DNA from: Larimichthys crocea
Lineage: Eukaryota > Chordata > Actinopteri > Sciaenidae
Reading direction: 5' to 3'
Assembly (NCBI RefSeq): GCF_000972845.2
Contig: NC_040018.1
Span: forward strand, 13,303,157-13,367,156
DNA: 64,000 nt
Shown: positions 49,001 through 64,000 of the stretch, piece after piece
Layout of the letters: every line of letters begins with the position of its first letter
Numbering within the stretch: the first letter of the stretch is position 1
Program-made: the position numbers and the translations under genes
The notes under the pieces: generated by a model
What the model was told of the DNA's origin: nothing
What the model saw: only the letters and a program-made list of their open reading frames with translations
Databases searched by the model: none

Positions 49001-50860
49001 TATTTGTGTGTTGGTTATTATCTAAATTGTTTCCTGTAATCATAGTTGTGTTCAGATATTTTCTAATTGTATTGATGACAGCAATGTGATTTGGCCCCCA
49101 CATCTGCTGATACTGTAACTGGCACCTTGTGATGGTGATAAATGAGAGTTAAGTGCTTTGTACACGATGAATACCATGTACATTCCTGTGCACAGTTACT
49201 CTAGGTGTAATACACCTTAATGTACATATCAAGGCTTCTAATTGGACCACTGGCCCTGTAGTCCATTTTGACTTCAATAATAAACAGCAGGGGAAAATTT
49301 TACTGTCAAACTCAAAAAAATCTTCAAAAAACAGGACCAACAAATTTCAGTATTTTTAATATGAACTGAATGTGATTTTACAGCATGGCTGTAAATGTCT
49401 CACTAAGATGCAGAATGTTATTTATACACAAACTGGGGAGGTAATTACTTTTTTGAAATTACAGTCTCCTCATTTGTGTATTTAAAATGTAACTGGAGAT
49501 CAGAAATATATAAAAGTGTGACTCATTATACAGTCACTACTAGTTGTATGGAAAGAGAGGGGAATTGTCGATTTTTAAAAAAAGTTCTCATATTTCCTAA
49601 AGACACAACAGACTCTTGACTGTATCTGTTTCTTGCAATAGAACAACATGTAGTTTTATTTTAGCACTACTAGTTAATTTGATGTCAACCAACTGAGCCT
49701 GTCAAGGTGTTCGAACAGGTGTTACATTTTTCCTAAAATGTCACTTTAGACTCTAGCAGGTATCATACATCATGTGCCTTGAGGAGATGTAGTAGCGACC
49801 AGATTAATGTTTTACCATTGTTGCCTGTTTAAGACCCCCCCTGGTTCTGCCAGTGATGATTAGTCCTCATTAATTAGAATGTTTTAAGCCATAAGACTTT
49901 AAGTGTACTTTAAATGCTCGACAACAGTGACCAGATAAATGTGGTTGTGGTTGATAAATGTGTTGTGCAATTTTCTGTCATGGATCTGACTTGTTTGTAC
50001 TTAAGTATCCATTGCATTTATGTTATACAACGTAGATGCAGGCAAAATTTCTCTGAAACTGCTATGCAGCTAATATACTGTAAATGTAGATCTGTTAGTT
50101 TTTGAATATATGTTTTTTTTTTTCTAAATAGCCTTTCCAAAGTAGAAAAAACAAAGTAGGTGTTCTTTCTGTTGCTTGTTGAAATATTTTCTAATGCTTT
50201 GAGTGCTACCTGAAACTGATTTTTAAATCTAATAGTCAGTTAAAATGCAAATTTCTCCTCTCAACAATCTCAGACATGGATTTATTTTTGGGTGAGACAA
50301 GGGTCCCTAATTGTTTGTCAGTCTTATTTATTCCCATCTTGCTTGCAGGGTTTATGTGGAGGTTTGCGATGATCCAGACTTATTGTTTACTGGTACAATG
50401 GTTCCCAATTTTCAGATTTTTCTCAGGGCCTCCGAGTTACCAGGATGTCATGTCATTTTTACACATCTTCTTATTCTGACCAGTAAAAGTCTATGAATAA
50501 TAGATTTGTCCTGTAATTTAAGAACATCCATACCCAATGCAATTTGCTAAATTTAATATTATTATTTTCCAGAAATCATTTGCTTACTCCACTCCACTGT
50601 CTGTAACATCTTAAGAGTCTCTTCACTCATAACACAAGTGAACCACTCTTTTAGTAAACTATTTTTATTCCTGGAAATAGCAAGTTGGGAATCTTGCCTT
50701 TTTGTTTCTAACCATGAGAACAACTGTCAAATAATCACCCTTGGGGAAAAAAAACTATATATTTGGCTTTTGTTGGGACGTTTTTATTCTCTTGCAATGA
50801 AATTTCTGTAAACTCGCTGCTATCTGTATTAAACATATATACTTTAAATGTTACACCTTT
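46062..50860 (+). other. nfat5: Probable nfat5 3' UTR (long)
   Basis: No protein-like frame occurs between the nfat5 stop and 50.8 kb. A late ATTAAA at 50828-50833 is followed by a TTTG-rich stretch and could end a 3' UTR of about 4.8 kb; human NFAT5 also has a very long 3' UTR. Earlier AATAAA or ATTAAA hexamers could give shorter forms. The full extent is inferred. Confidence 0.45.
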
Positions 50861-51540
50861 GAGCTTTTATTTCACGTTTTCTGCATAAGCTACTGCACAA
50901 TAATACTTTGTACCTTGTATCTTCGACCACCAAACCGACGCAAGAAAATGTTCTTCTTGACTCTTAAAGCAATACGTGGCATAATTTAGACATGTTTAAC
51001 AAAACAGAAGCCATTCATTTGTATCATGAGGTAAATAATATTATCACGATTTTTTTCTTTCTTTCTATTTCCGTCTTCTTACTGAAGTCCATAGGTTTTT
51101 CTGTGAGACTTTTGATATGAGATATGATATCCCTTGTAGGAAGGTTTGGTGATTAATATTTTCCCTCCGACTTCCTCATGAATACACAGTCAAAAGGAAA
51201 TAAAAAACAAAGATTTTACCGATACACAGGATATGATGTTAGTTAGTTCTTCTGACTAAGATGACCCAGATAATGACAAATATGCCTAAAGCCCTATAAA
51301 AACATCCCCTCTGGCTTTTCCAGTTGAAGGCTACAATATGTATCCTGTTTAATTCCTTTGAGATTTCATCTAGACATTGTTTCACACTTTAGGTAAAGTG
51401 CTGCGAAATGAGCTGTAGTTTTTAGGGTCAAGTAAGTCAAGTCAGTAACTTAACTAACTTAACTATCTACTGCACCAATCCCTCTCTCACCTGGAAACTT
51501 TTAGAAGCACTGTGAGAATCATGTTTTGACTTTTCAAGTG
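50861..51540. other. Intergenic, nothing recognised
   Basis: AT-rich spacer between the likely nfat5 transcript end and a LINE fragment; no coding frame or repeat family seen. Confidence 0.5.
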
Positions 51541-51579
51541 AATATAGCCATCACTGCCAAGGGGGAAGCTAGAAGGGGC

Positions 51580-51985
51580 TGGTGTTGATTGCCACCCGGC
51601 TGCGTGGACTGTCAACTACCTTACCAACAGACCACAGTACTGTATGTGAGGCTTCATGACTGTGTGTCTCTGTACAAAAGGAGTCAAAGTCGTCTCCACT
51701 TACTGACAAGACAGAGGTCCTTTGAAAAGTGCAGGACTCCAAAGGAAAAAAAACAACCTTCTATGACACTGTGGTGGCATCTACATTATTCTCTGCAGTC
51801 GTCTGCTGGGGAGGGGGAAGCACGGAGAGAGACAAGAAAAGGCTCAACAGACTGGTCAAGAGGGCCAGCTCTGTCCTGGACTGCCCCCTAGCAATTTTTT
51901 CTATATATTTCTAACTTTTGAATAATTTATTATCAGCCTTGTGTATATGAGCTACTGTGATACGTGAATTTCCCCAGTGTGGGAA
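51580..51985 (+). mobile_element. LINE ORF2 fragment (L2/CR1-like), plus strand
   Basis: The frame at 51729-51890 reads TFYDTVVASTLFSAVVCWGG, then KKRLNRLVKRASSVLDCPL. This is the region just after the reverse transcriptase of a fish LINE family. The upstream frame is shifted. The sequence then jumps to a 3'-end-like stretch (GTGAATTTCCCCAGTGTGGG near 51965), so the part encoding the final 60 or so residues is deleted. Confidence 0.7.
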
Positions 51986-52167
51986 CCTTATCTTTACACC
52001 ATGCTGGAGCTAAGAAACCATGCTGTTCATGGTGGATTTCAAACTGGTTGCCTATCTGATAAATTATCATACATACACAGTGTCATTACAGACTACATGT
52101 AGATACTTTGATAAACTAAAGGTCACAATGGCAACACTGTAAGCTCAGTCCGTTGCAGTTTAGCAAA

Positions 52168-52856
52168 TAGTGATGTCGGTAGCGAACGATTCAGATCTAA
52201 GAGCCGGCTCTTTGAAGTGAACGACGGGAGCCGGCTCCTTGTTGGGAGCCGATTTAGGGAGCCGTTTTTTTTTTTTTTTTTCACTTCAGTGCCTCACTGT
52301 CTCTTCTCCCTGACACTCCCCCTCATGCCATGCCTGTTCTCACACATCTTGACCAATCACGTTCGGCTTTCAATTAAAAAAGTGGAGGAAAAAAAAAACT
52401 AGCGGGGAAAAAAACTTTTTTTTTCTCCACTTTTTTGTGTGAAAGCTGCACGTAATTGGTCAAGATGTATAGCAGCATCCACGGCAGGGGTGACAGACAC
52501 ACACATAGCGGTCCCGGAGGACAAACACGACAGGAGGGAGACGAGAGACATTATTTATTACATTATTGCATTATTTTGGGTGATAAATTAATTAAATAGT
52601 TAGTACGTTTTATTTATATAGCACATTTTTACACCGCATGCACTGACCAAAGTGCTTTACAATGTCAAAAATCAAATCAAATATAATAACATTTAAAAAT
52701 ATAACATAATAATAACAGCAATAATAATAATAATTAATTAATAAAACCAATTAATAAAATGTGAGGAGCCGTTTGGGAGCCGAAAGAGCCGGCTCCTTAT
52801 AGTATGCAGAGCCCAAAGAACCGGCTCTCCAAAAAGAGCCGAAATTCCCATCACTA
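52168..52856. mobile_element. Non-autonomous hAT-like element with 8-bp target duplication
   Basis: Terminal inverted repeats TAGTGATG...CATCACTA are flanked by an exact 8-bp duplication TTAGCAAA at 52160-52167 and 52857-52864. Both ends carry AGAGCCGGCTCTTT-type subterminal repeats in opposite orientation. An internal palindrome around 52350-52465 (TCTTGACCAATCACG against CGTAATTGGTCAAGA) and an A/T-rich core follow. It is 689 bp with no transposase frame. An 8-bp duplication and terminal TAG/CTA fit the hAT superfamily. Confidence 0.85.
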
Positions 52857-53228
52857 TTAGCAAATGGTGCTGTTACTAGACACAAAACCTACTGGCCAGA
52901 TTTCTCTGTGCCTTTCTGTCTTCTCTGTAGTGCCCCCATCAGTTCAGGACAAACATTACACTTTCTTTTATTCGCTACTATATAAAGGACACGTTGCTTT
53001 TAATGGCAGTAGTGAAAATCACAGCCTCTAGGATGCATTAGCAGAGATTCTTGTATCGTCAGCTCTGCTGTTTACCGATTCAATTCCTCTAAGTGTTGTT
53101 TATGTTGTTTATCCATGTTGTAGCTTTAGCGTTTCGTTCTGGAGTACTTTAATTTTTTCATCTCTGTTTCCGGGTCACTGATTTCCGACAGTCCCCAAAA
53201 CGCACCATCAAGTTCTCGCGTTTCTGCC

Positions 53229-53238
53229 GCGCATGCGC
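53229..53238 (+). promoter_or_regulatory. NRF1-like site in the kars1 promoter
   Basis: The palindrome GCGCATGCGC lies 35 bp upstream of the kars1 start codon, in a GC-richer stretch without a TATA box. Nuclear respiratory factor 1 binds this motif and commonly controls housekeeping and mitochondrial genes, which suits a synthetase serving both compartments. Confidence 0.6.
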
Positions 53239-53272
53239 ATTAGTTGATCTTTCCGAGCGCAGCATCTACAAC

Positions 53273-59809
<6,537 letters not shown>

Positions 59810-60420
59810 TACCATGGCCTCTGACCTCTCGTCCTATCAGATCTGTGCAGTCAGTATGGAGACTTTACCTCACTGTGGTCATCAGTGGAGCCTGCAGATT
59901 TTGTGTGTTATCAATGTTAGCCTCTGTTTTATCATTGCTGTCATCAAGGAAACTCATCCTGTCTGAGTTGCACAGTTGGCTGGTAAACAATGACAGATTC
60001 TTATTGTTTTGTTTTTTTCCCTTTGATTTTGTATTTTCATTACTGACATTTGCTCTGTCCTTCTTGTGTAACTGAAAGGAGACATTTTAATCTTTGTTGT
60101 CATCCAGACCGATGGTATTCGATCAGGAAATCATTGTGTGATCTGCTGTTGTATGCAGACCTTAATGAAATACTTTTGAATATACTTTGAGATACTTCAA
60201 AGGGTTCTTGAGTCTCCCTACCAAATACACAGAGTAGATACACCACACAATAACAATGCTCAGGCACAACTAATATTTTAAGTGGTCTCTGTATATTCAT
60301 CTGTTTTTACCAGGTCTGTTTGCATTGATTGTCTGAGACTTTTTCCAAGAATGGACTCCACAAATTCTTCTGCCAAGAAATTTAATGTCTGAATAAAGTG
60401 CACATGAATCTACACTGTTC
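59810..60420 (+). other. kars1: kars1 3' UTR with polyadenylation signal
   Basis: About 600 bases after the stop, with AATAAA at 60392-60397 followed by a TGT-rich stretch (near 60415-60440). This is the strongest end signal after the gene. Confidence 0.65.
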
Positions 60421-60804
60421 AGTGTCTTGTGACAGTGTTTGTGCTCTGTTTATAGAACTAAATTATGAATAAAATGGAAAACATAAGAAGCTCCTAAACT
60501 GCTGACTTTGATTTTAGGTTTCTGCTCCAGACAGATTAGATGTCACCAAGAAGCTTGCAGTGCAGTATGTAGTAGATTTTGGTATTTTGGATTTTTCAAA
60601 ATATTTCAAAACATCCACTCTGACTCTTAAGTCGTCTTGCAGCTGAATAAATTGCATTTGTGATTAAAGTTCAGGGGTCTATTTTCAGAATAGGTCAGAC
60701 ATGGGATATAATATTCAGAACTATGTTTTCATGCATGTAGAATAACTTGGAAATAAGAAGTTTGTTTTTGTTAGTTTAAAACTAAATCGTTTGTATCCAC
60801 AGTA

Positions 60805-60941
60805 GGACTGGGTCCTCTACCATGGAGACCGTCATGTTGAAACACAGCAGCCCAGAACAGACAAACTAAATAGTGATGTGAGGAGATAGCAATGCAATTG
60901 CACAACTAGATGCAACTAAATCCAACACACTGGACCTTTAA
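60805..60941 (+). mobile_element. MITE fragment (copy 5), same family
   Basis: GGGTCCTCTACCATGGAGAC, GTCATGTTGAA and CAGCCCAGAACAGACAAACTA match the 3' half of copy 1. The right terminus CCAACACACTGGACCTTTA is well preserved. The left half is absent. Confidence 0.75.
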
Positions 60942-62085
60942 AGTAAAATAGTGACAGTAAACTGATGCAATAAAGAGAACAATCTCTTCAAAATGTGCTT
61001 TACTAACAGAGAGGAACAAACAAACGGGAAGCATATTGCTGAGGATAGACCAACAACAAGTCCAATCAGACAGAGCGACATCCAGACAGCCACAAAACAC
61101 CTGATCAAACTGGATAAAAGTTAGAGATGAACTTATAACAACACCTACTGGTGTAAACATTACCAGGTCTGTGTGTATGACACTGCGCCTGTGCAAACCT
61201 GAACAAATATTATATCACCTCACTGACTCACAGTATCAACTTCAAATTTCTATTTAAAGTGTTGAAAGCACTATTTGAAATGTCCACATATTTATTAATG
61301 ATTAGTTCTGCTCCAGCTCATCTCTCTGGCTGTTTTCTCTCTTTGGATGTGGTTGTTAACACTATACGGAGTCACATCTTCAGGCTCAGTAGGTTTAAGG
61401 TAGCTGATGGACTTCTTTGCCTGTAAAGCTGCAGGCCATCTTCACATTCTCTATCAGCCAGGTGTTAGACAGAGCCTCACCTAGCGTGACTGAGTGCCTG
61501 CCACAATTCCCTGCTCAGTTTGATTTTTCTCGCATCAGGTCCTCGAGGTGTTTTTGAATTTTGATGTAAGAAATGTTTGTTTTTTATGTATTTCTCCACC
61601 TCTTTTTGGAGCAGTGAGAGGATATGCTCCACCATCTTGTCTTTTAAAGATCTGTTTTTTTCTGGTGTGTAGTTCATATGTCAACTTTTTCCATGAGGAC
61701 ACTGTGTGTAATCACATCTTATTTCACAGTATCAGCCTAAAGCCAAAAAATCATAATCCTCACCTGTGATGTGCCAAATCCTCATCAGGCCAATCTGGAG
61801 CAGGACCTTGGCTTGCCTGATGTTGCTGAGAGGCACAACCTATTTAAAAATTGTAGTTACAGTACTTTAGCTCCTGGCAATGCCATTAGACTCGAGAAAA
61901 AGATGCTGAAGAGAGCACAGATTTATTCCACGAGTTTGTGTGCTCATACAGTTTGTGTTCCAGACTAAATCGATGGGGGAAAATTCAAAGTCAGGTGACC
62001 CCTTTTTACATTTTTCGCATTGTTAATATAGAGATATGTACATAAACACTTGTATACAGTTTGAATGCAGGACTTTTGAATGCAA
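60942..62085. other. Intergenic, nothing recognised
   Basis: AT-rich spacer with several open frames of 65-96 codons on both strands, none with recognisable domain content or splice context. Confidence 0.5.
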
Positions 62086-62089
62086 GATT

Positions 62090-62531
62090 TAGTGACAAAA
62101 GACTGTGGTGGAGAGGAGGACGCTGAATAAACTGTTATCCTTAATGGACAATGAGCAGCATCCTCTCCACCACACAGTGGACAGACAGCGGAGCAGCTTC
62201 TCCCACAGGCTGCTACAGCTCCGCTGTCGAAGGGACAGATACAGGAAATCTTTCCTGCCACATGCTATTACACTGTATAAAAAAAGCTAAGTCATAATCT
62301 ACAATCTACAGTCACCTCACATTTCTCCCTACTTTGTACATATCAACACTGCCAACTTGCTGTATATACCTCTGTACAATATATTTTATTTGATCGTATT
62401 TACTATTGCTTTTTTGATATTTTATTATGTATATTTTGCTTTATAGTATATTTTTATTCTTTGTTGTCACTTGTCACTTTGTGTCATGCTGCTGCTGCAC
62501 TATAATTTCCCAGCTTGGGATAAATAAAGTA

Positions 62532-62573
<42 letters not shown>
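62090..62573 (+). mobile_element. LINE 3' end (L2/CR1-like) with (ATCT)n tail
   Basis: The frame at 62105-62290 reads VERRTLNKLLSLMDNEQHPL, then HHTVDRQRSSFSHRLLQLRC and DRYRKSFLPHAITLYKKS-stop. This is the C-terminus of the same LINE family whose preceding part lies at 51729-51890. It is followed by about 230 bp of 3' UTR, CCCAGCTTGGGATAAATAAAG, and a (TATC)n tail at about 62532-62573, the typical 3' end of these elements. Confidence 0.8.
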
Positions 62574-62704
62574 ATCAGCAGTGAAGCCTCAACCTCTCGC
62601 ATGAAGCATGAATGAGAAACAATAAAGTCCCTGAAATGTGCAAAAAAAAAAAAGGCATTCATTATTTCAACATGAACTTTTAGACCTTTTAAACTTTTCC
62701 TCCT

Positions 62705-62706
<2 letters not shown>

Positions 62707-62743
<37 letters not shown>
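62707..62743. repeat. (CA)n microsatellite upstream of gcsh
   Basis: About 18 CA units ending 106 bp before the gcsh start codon, directly next to the GC-rich promoter. Confidence 0.95.
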
Positions 62744-62746
<3 letters not shown>

Positions 62747-62747
62747 C

Positions 62748-62849
62748 TGCCCTCTTCCGGCGCGAGCCCGCGAGCAGTGGGATGGTGCGCGCTCCCGCGG
62801 TCAAGTGTAATGTGCACTCGATTAAAGAGTCGACACACACGGAGTGAAG
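62748..62849 (+). promoter_or_regulatory. GC-rich TATA-less promoter of the gcsh-like gene
   Basis: An abrupt rise in GC and CpG content after the CA repeat. It contains CTTCCGG at 62754-62760, the complement of the ETS/GABPA core CCGGAAG, then CGCGAGCCCGCGAG and GGTGCGCGCTCCCGCGG. Such sites are common in promoters of nuclear genes for mitochondrial proteins. Confidence 0.45.
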
Positions 62850-63021
62850 ATGGCGATGAGAGCGGCGCTGCGGTGCCTCTCGGCAAACTTTTCCCCCAGA
62901 CTGCCTCAGCTCTCGGCAGCAGCAGCAGCACCGGCGGCGGCAGCGCAGCTCTCAGCGACTCGGCTGCTGTGGAGGAGCGGCTCCCCGCGGACACTGAGCA
63001 CGACCTCGGCCCTGTCCTCAG
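62850..63021 (+). CDS. gcsh: Probable glycine cleavage system H protein, exon 1 (3' end outside the window)
   Basis: ATG at 62850 (an alternative in-frame ATG lies at 62856) opens MAMRAALRCLSANFSPRLPQ, an Ala-rich stretch, then LLWRSGSPRTLSTTSALSS and a donor TCAG|gtaatg. It is Arg/Ser/Ala-rich with no acidic residue, a clear mitochondrial presequence. The end RTLSTTSALSS matches the recalled human GCSH junction RTLRTGPALLS, and the phase-1 break fits a following Val codon as in that gene. The H protein carries lipoyl-bound intermediates between glycine cleavage enzymes in the matrix. The lipoyl domain itself is not in the window, so identity rests on the presequence and on known GCSH-PKD1L2 linkage in human. 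Confidence 0.65.
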
Positions 63022-64000
63022 GTAATGAAACCAGCAAAAGGAGCTGTTACATACTACATGCGGGGGGACTGCTCACGCATTCCTGTCTGCGTGCTGTGGG
63101 CGAAAAAAAAAAACAAAAAAAAAAGAAAAACGCAGTTTGTCACTTTCTCTGAGCGGAGCAGAGGAATGCGACAGGGAGGGCGGCTGAAAGTTAGTTTTTA
63201 ACTTGGAAGGTGGCAAAAACTTTTAAGGAATAAGCAGCCACGTTATATGTTGCGTTTTTATCCCCACACACTATTTCATATCTTTGGAGGAGAGTCAAGC
63301 CACGAGCTCCAAATTGTGACTTTAATGAATGAGCGTAAACAACAAATTACCCACGTCTCGTGCACCAAGTAGTAGGTTATTAAACAAAAAGTCAGCCATG
63401 AGCCTGGACATGTGCCACAAATAGCTACAGTGATCAAATCATGTGGTCAGATATATTAATAATTATTTCCTCCTATTCCTAGTTTTCAATATTTATTCCT
63501 CTACACGGAATGTGAAATATTAAACCTATTTTTTTTTCTCTCTCACATAGTTTTAATGATTGGAAAAACATCTGTCCGGTCCCTCATACAGCAGGAATAT
63601 GCAGGACTGACTCTGCTCTCACCAGTCATGCATCAGCATCTCCCATAGTTCACAATCTGGTTTAAGCCTGTATTTTTTCTGCATGGCCTGGTGCCAACAC
63701 TGGAAATTGTTGAGGCAATGTGGTTCCTCCCTCTGGATATTGTCAATGTGAAGCTCAGTATCAAAAGGCTCTAACTCGTTTTATTTAACTGACTCCGCTC
63801 TGTATTGTTTTGCACCTTTTTAAGATGTTAAAACAGGACTGTCAGGATCCTGACTGCACCTGCAGCACACTCAGATTATGAGGTTGTCTCACTGCAACCA
63901 GTAAACTACAGATTTCTTATTTCTAAGCACATGGTGTTGCATAAGAAACTGTTCAGCTTTGGTTCATAGTGCAGGAAGGTGTTCTTTGGACATCCACGTA
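63022..64000 (+). other. Start of the gcsh-like intron 1
   Basis: No further exon is recognised to the window end. The first 160 bases include an A-rich run near 63103-63130; the remainder is AT-rich. Confidence 0.6.

Noticed and set aside
61477..61677. Minus-strand Lys-rich 66-codon open frame
   Set aside because: It contains no recognisable domain, and there are no flanking splice sites or second copy to support it.
62844..62849. GTG codon upstream and in frame with the gcsh-like ATG
   Set aside because: Vertebrate initiation at GTG is rare, and the ATG at 62850 has a good context (GAAGATGG).

Overview
This window looks like chromosomal DNA from a ray-finned (teleost) fish. Genes have short GT-AG exons in long AT-rich introns, the encoded proteins are vertebrate orthologues, and the spacers carry teleost-style repeats: MITEs beginning AAAGGTCCAGTGTGTA, tRNA-derived SINEs, LINE 3' ends tailed with (ATCT)n, a hAT-like non-autonomous element and CA/GT/TA microsatellites. 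I see no bacterial, plasmid, phage or CRISPR signal.

Four genes lie on the + strand. (1) 343-15715 is the 3' part of a polycystin-1-like gene, called pkd1l2: 40 exons with consistent phases and about 2,390 codons. They encode half a C-type lectin domain, a SUEL/Gal-lectin domain, PKD/REJ-type ectodomain, GPS cleavage motif, PLAT domain and polycystin channel segment. (2) 17366-46061 is nfat5, the osmotic-stress transcription factor: 13 coding exons, 1,297 codons, a 17-kb first intron, a Rel-homology region, a glutamine-rich C-terminal exon and a possible 3' UTR of about 4.8 kb. (3) 53273-59809 is kars1 (lysyl-tRNA synthetase), with an alternative exon at 54037-54213 that would switch the product from cytosolic to mitochondrial. 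(4) 62850 to the window end begins a gene for a mitochondrial protein, most likely gcsh (glycine cleavage system H protein); only exon 1 is inside.

The genes do not form a pathway, although human orthologues all map to chromosome 16q. Two have mitochondrial products (mitochondrial KARS isoform, GCSH), and their promoters carry NRF1-like and ETS-like sites. The rest is intron and intergenic DNA with repeat fragments.

I found no convincing undescribed system. The best leads are the loss in fish nfat5 of the Gly-Cys lipidation start known from the human NFAT5 a-isoform, the dual-targeting exon of kars1, a 690-bp foldback element in a pkd1l2 intron, a perfect 26-bp snapback hairpin in an nfat5 intron, and an intact hAT-like element with an 8-bp target duplication. 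Exon limits were read by eye from splice sites, phase and recalled family sequence; no alignment or transcript data were available.
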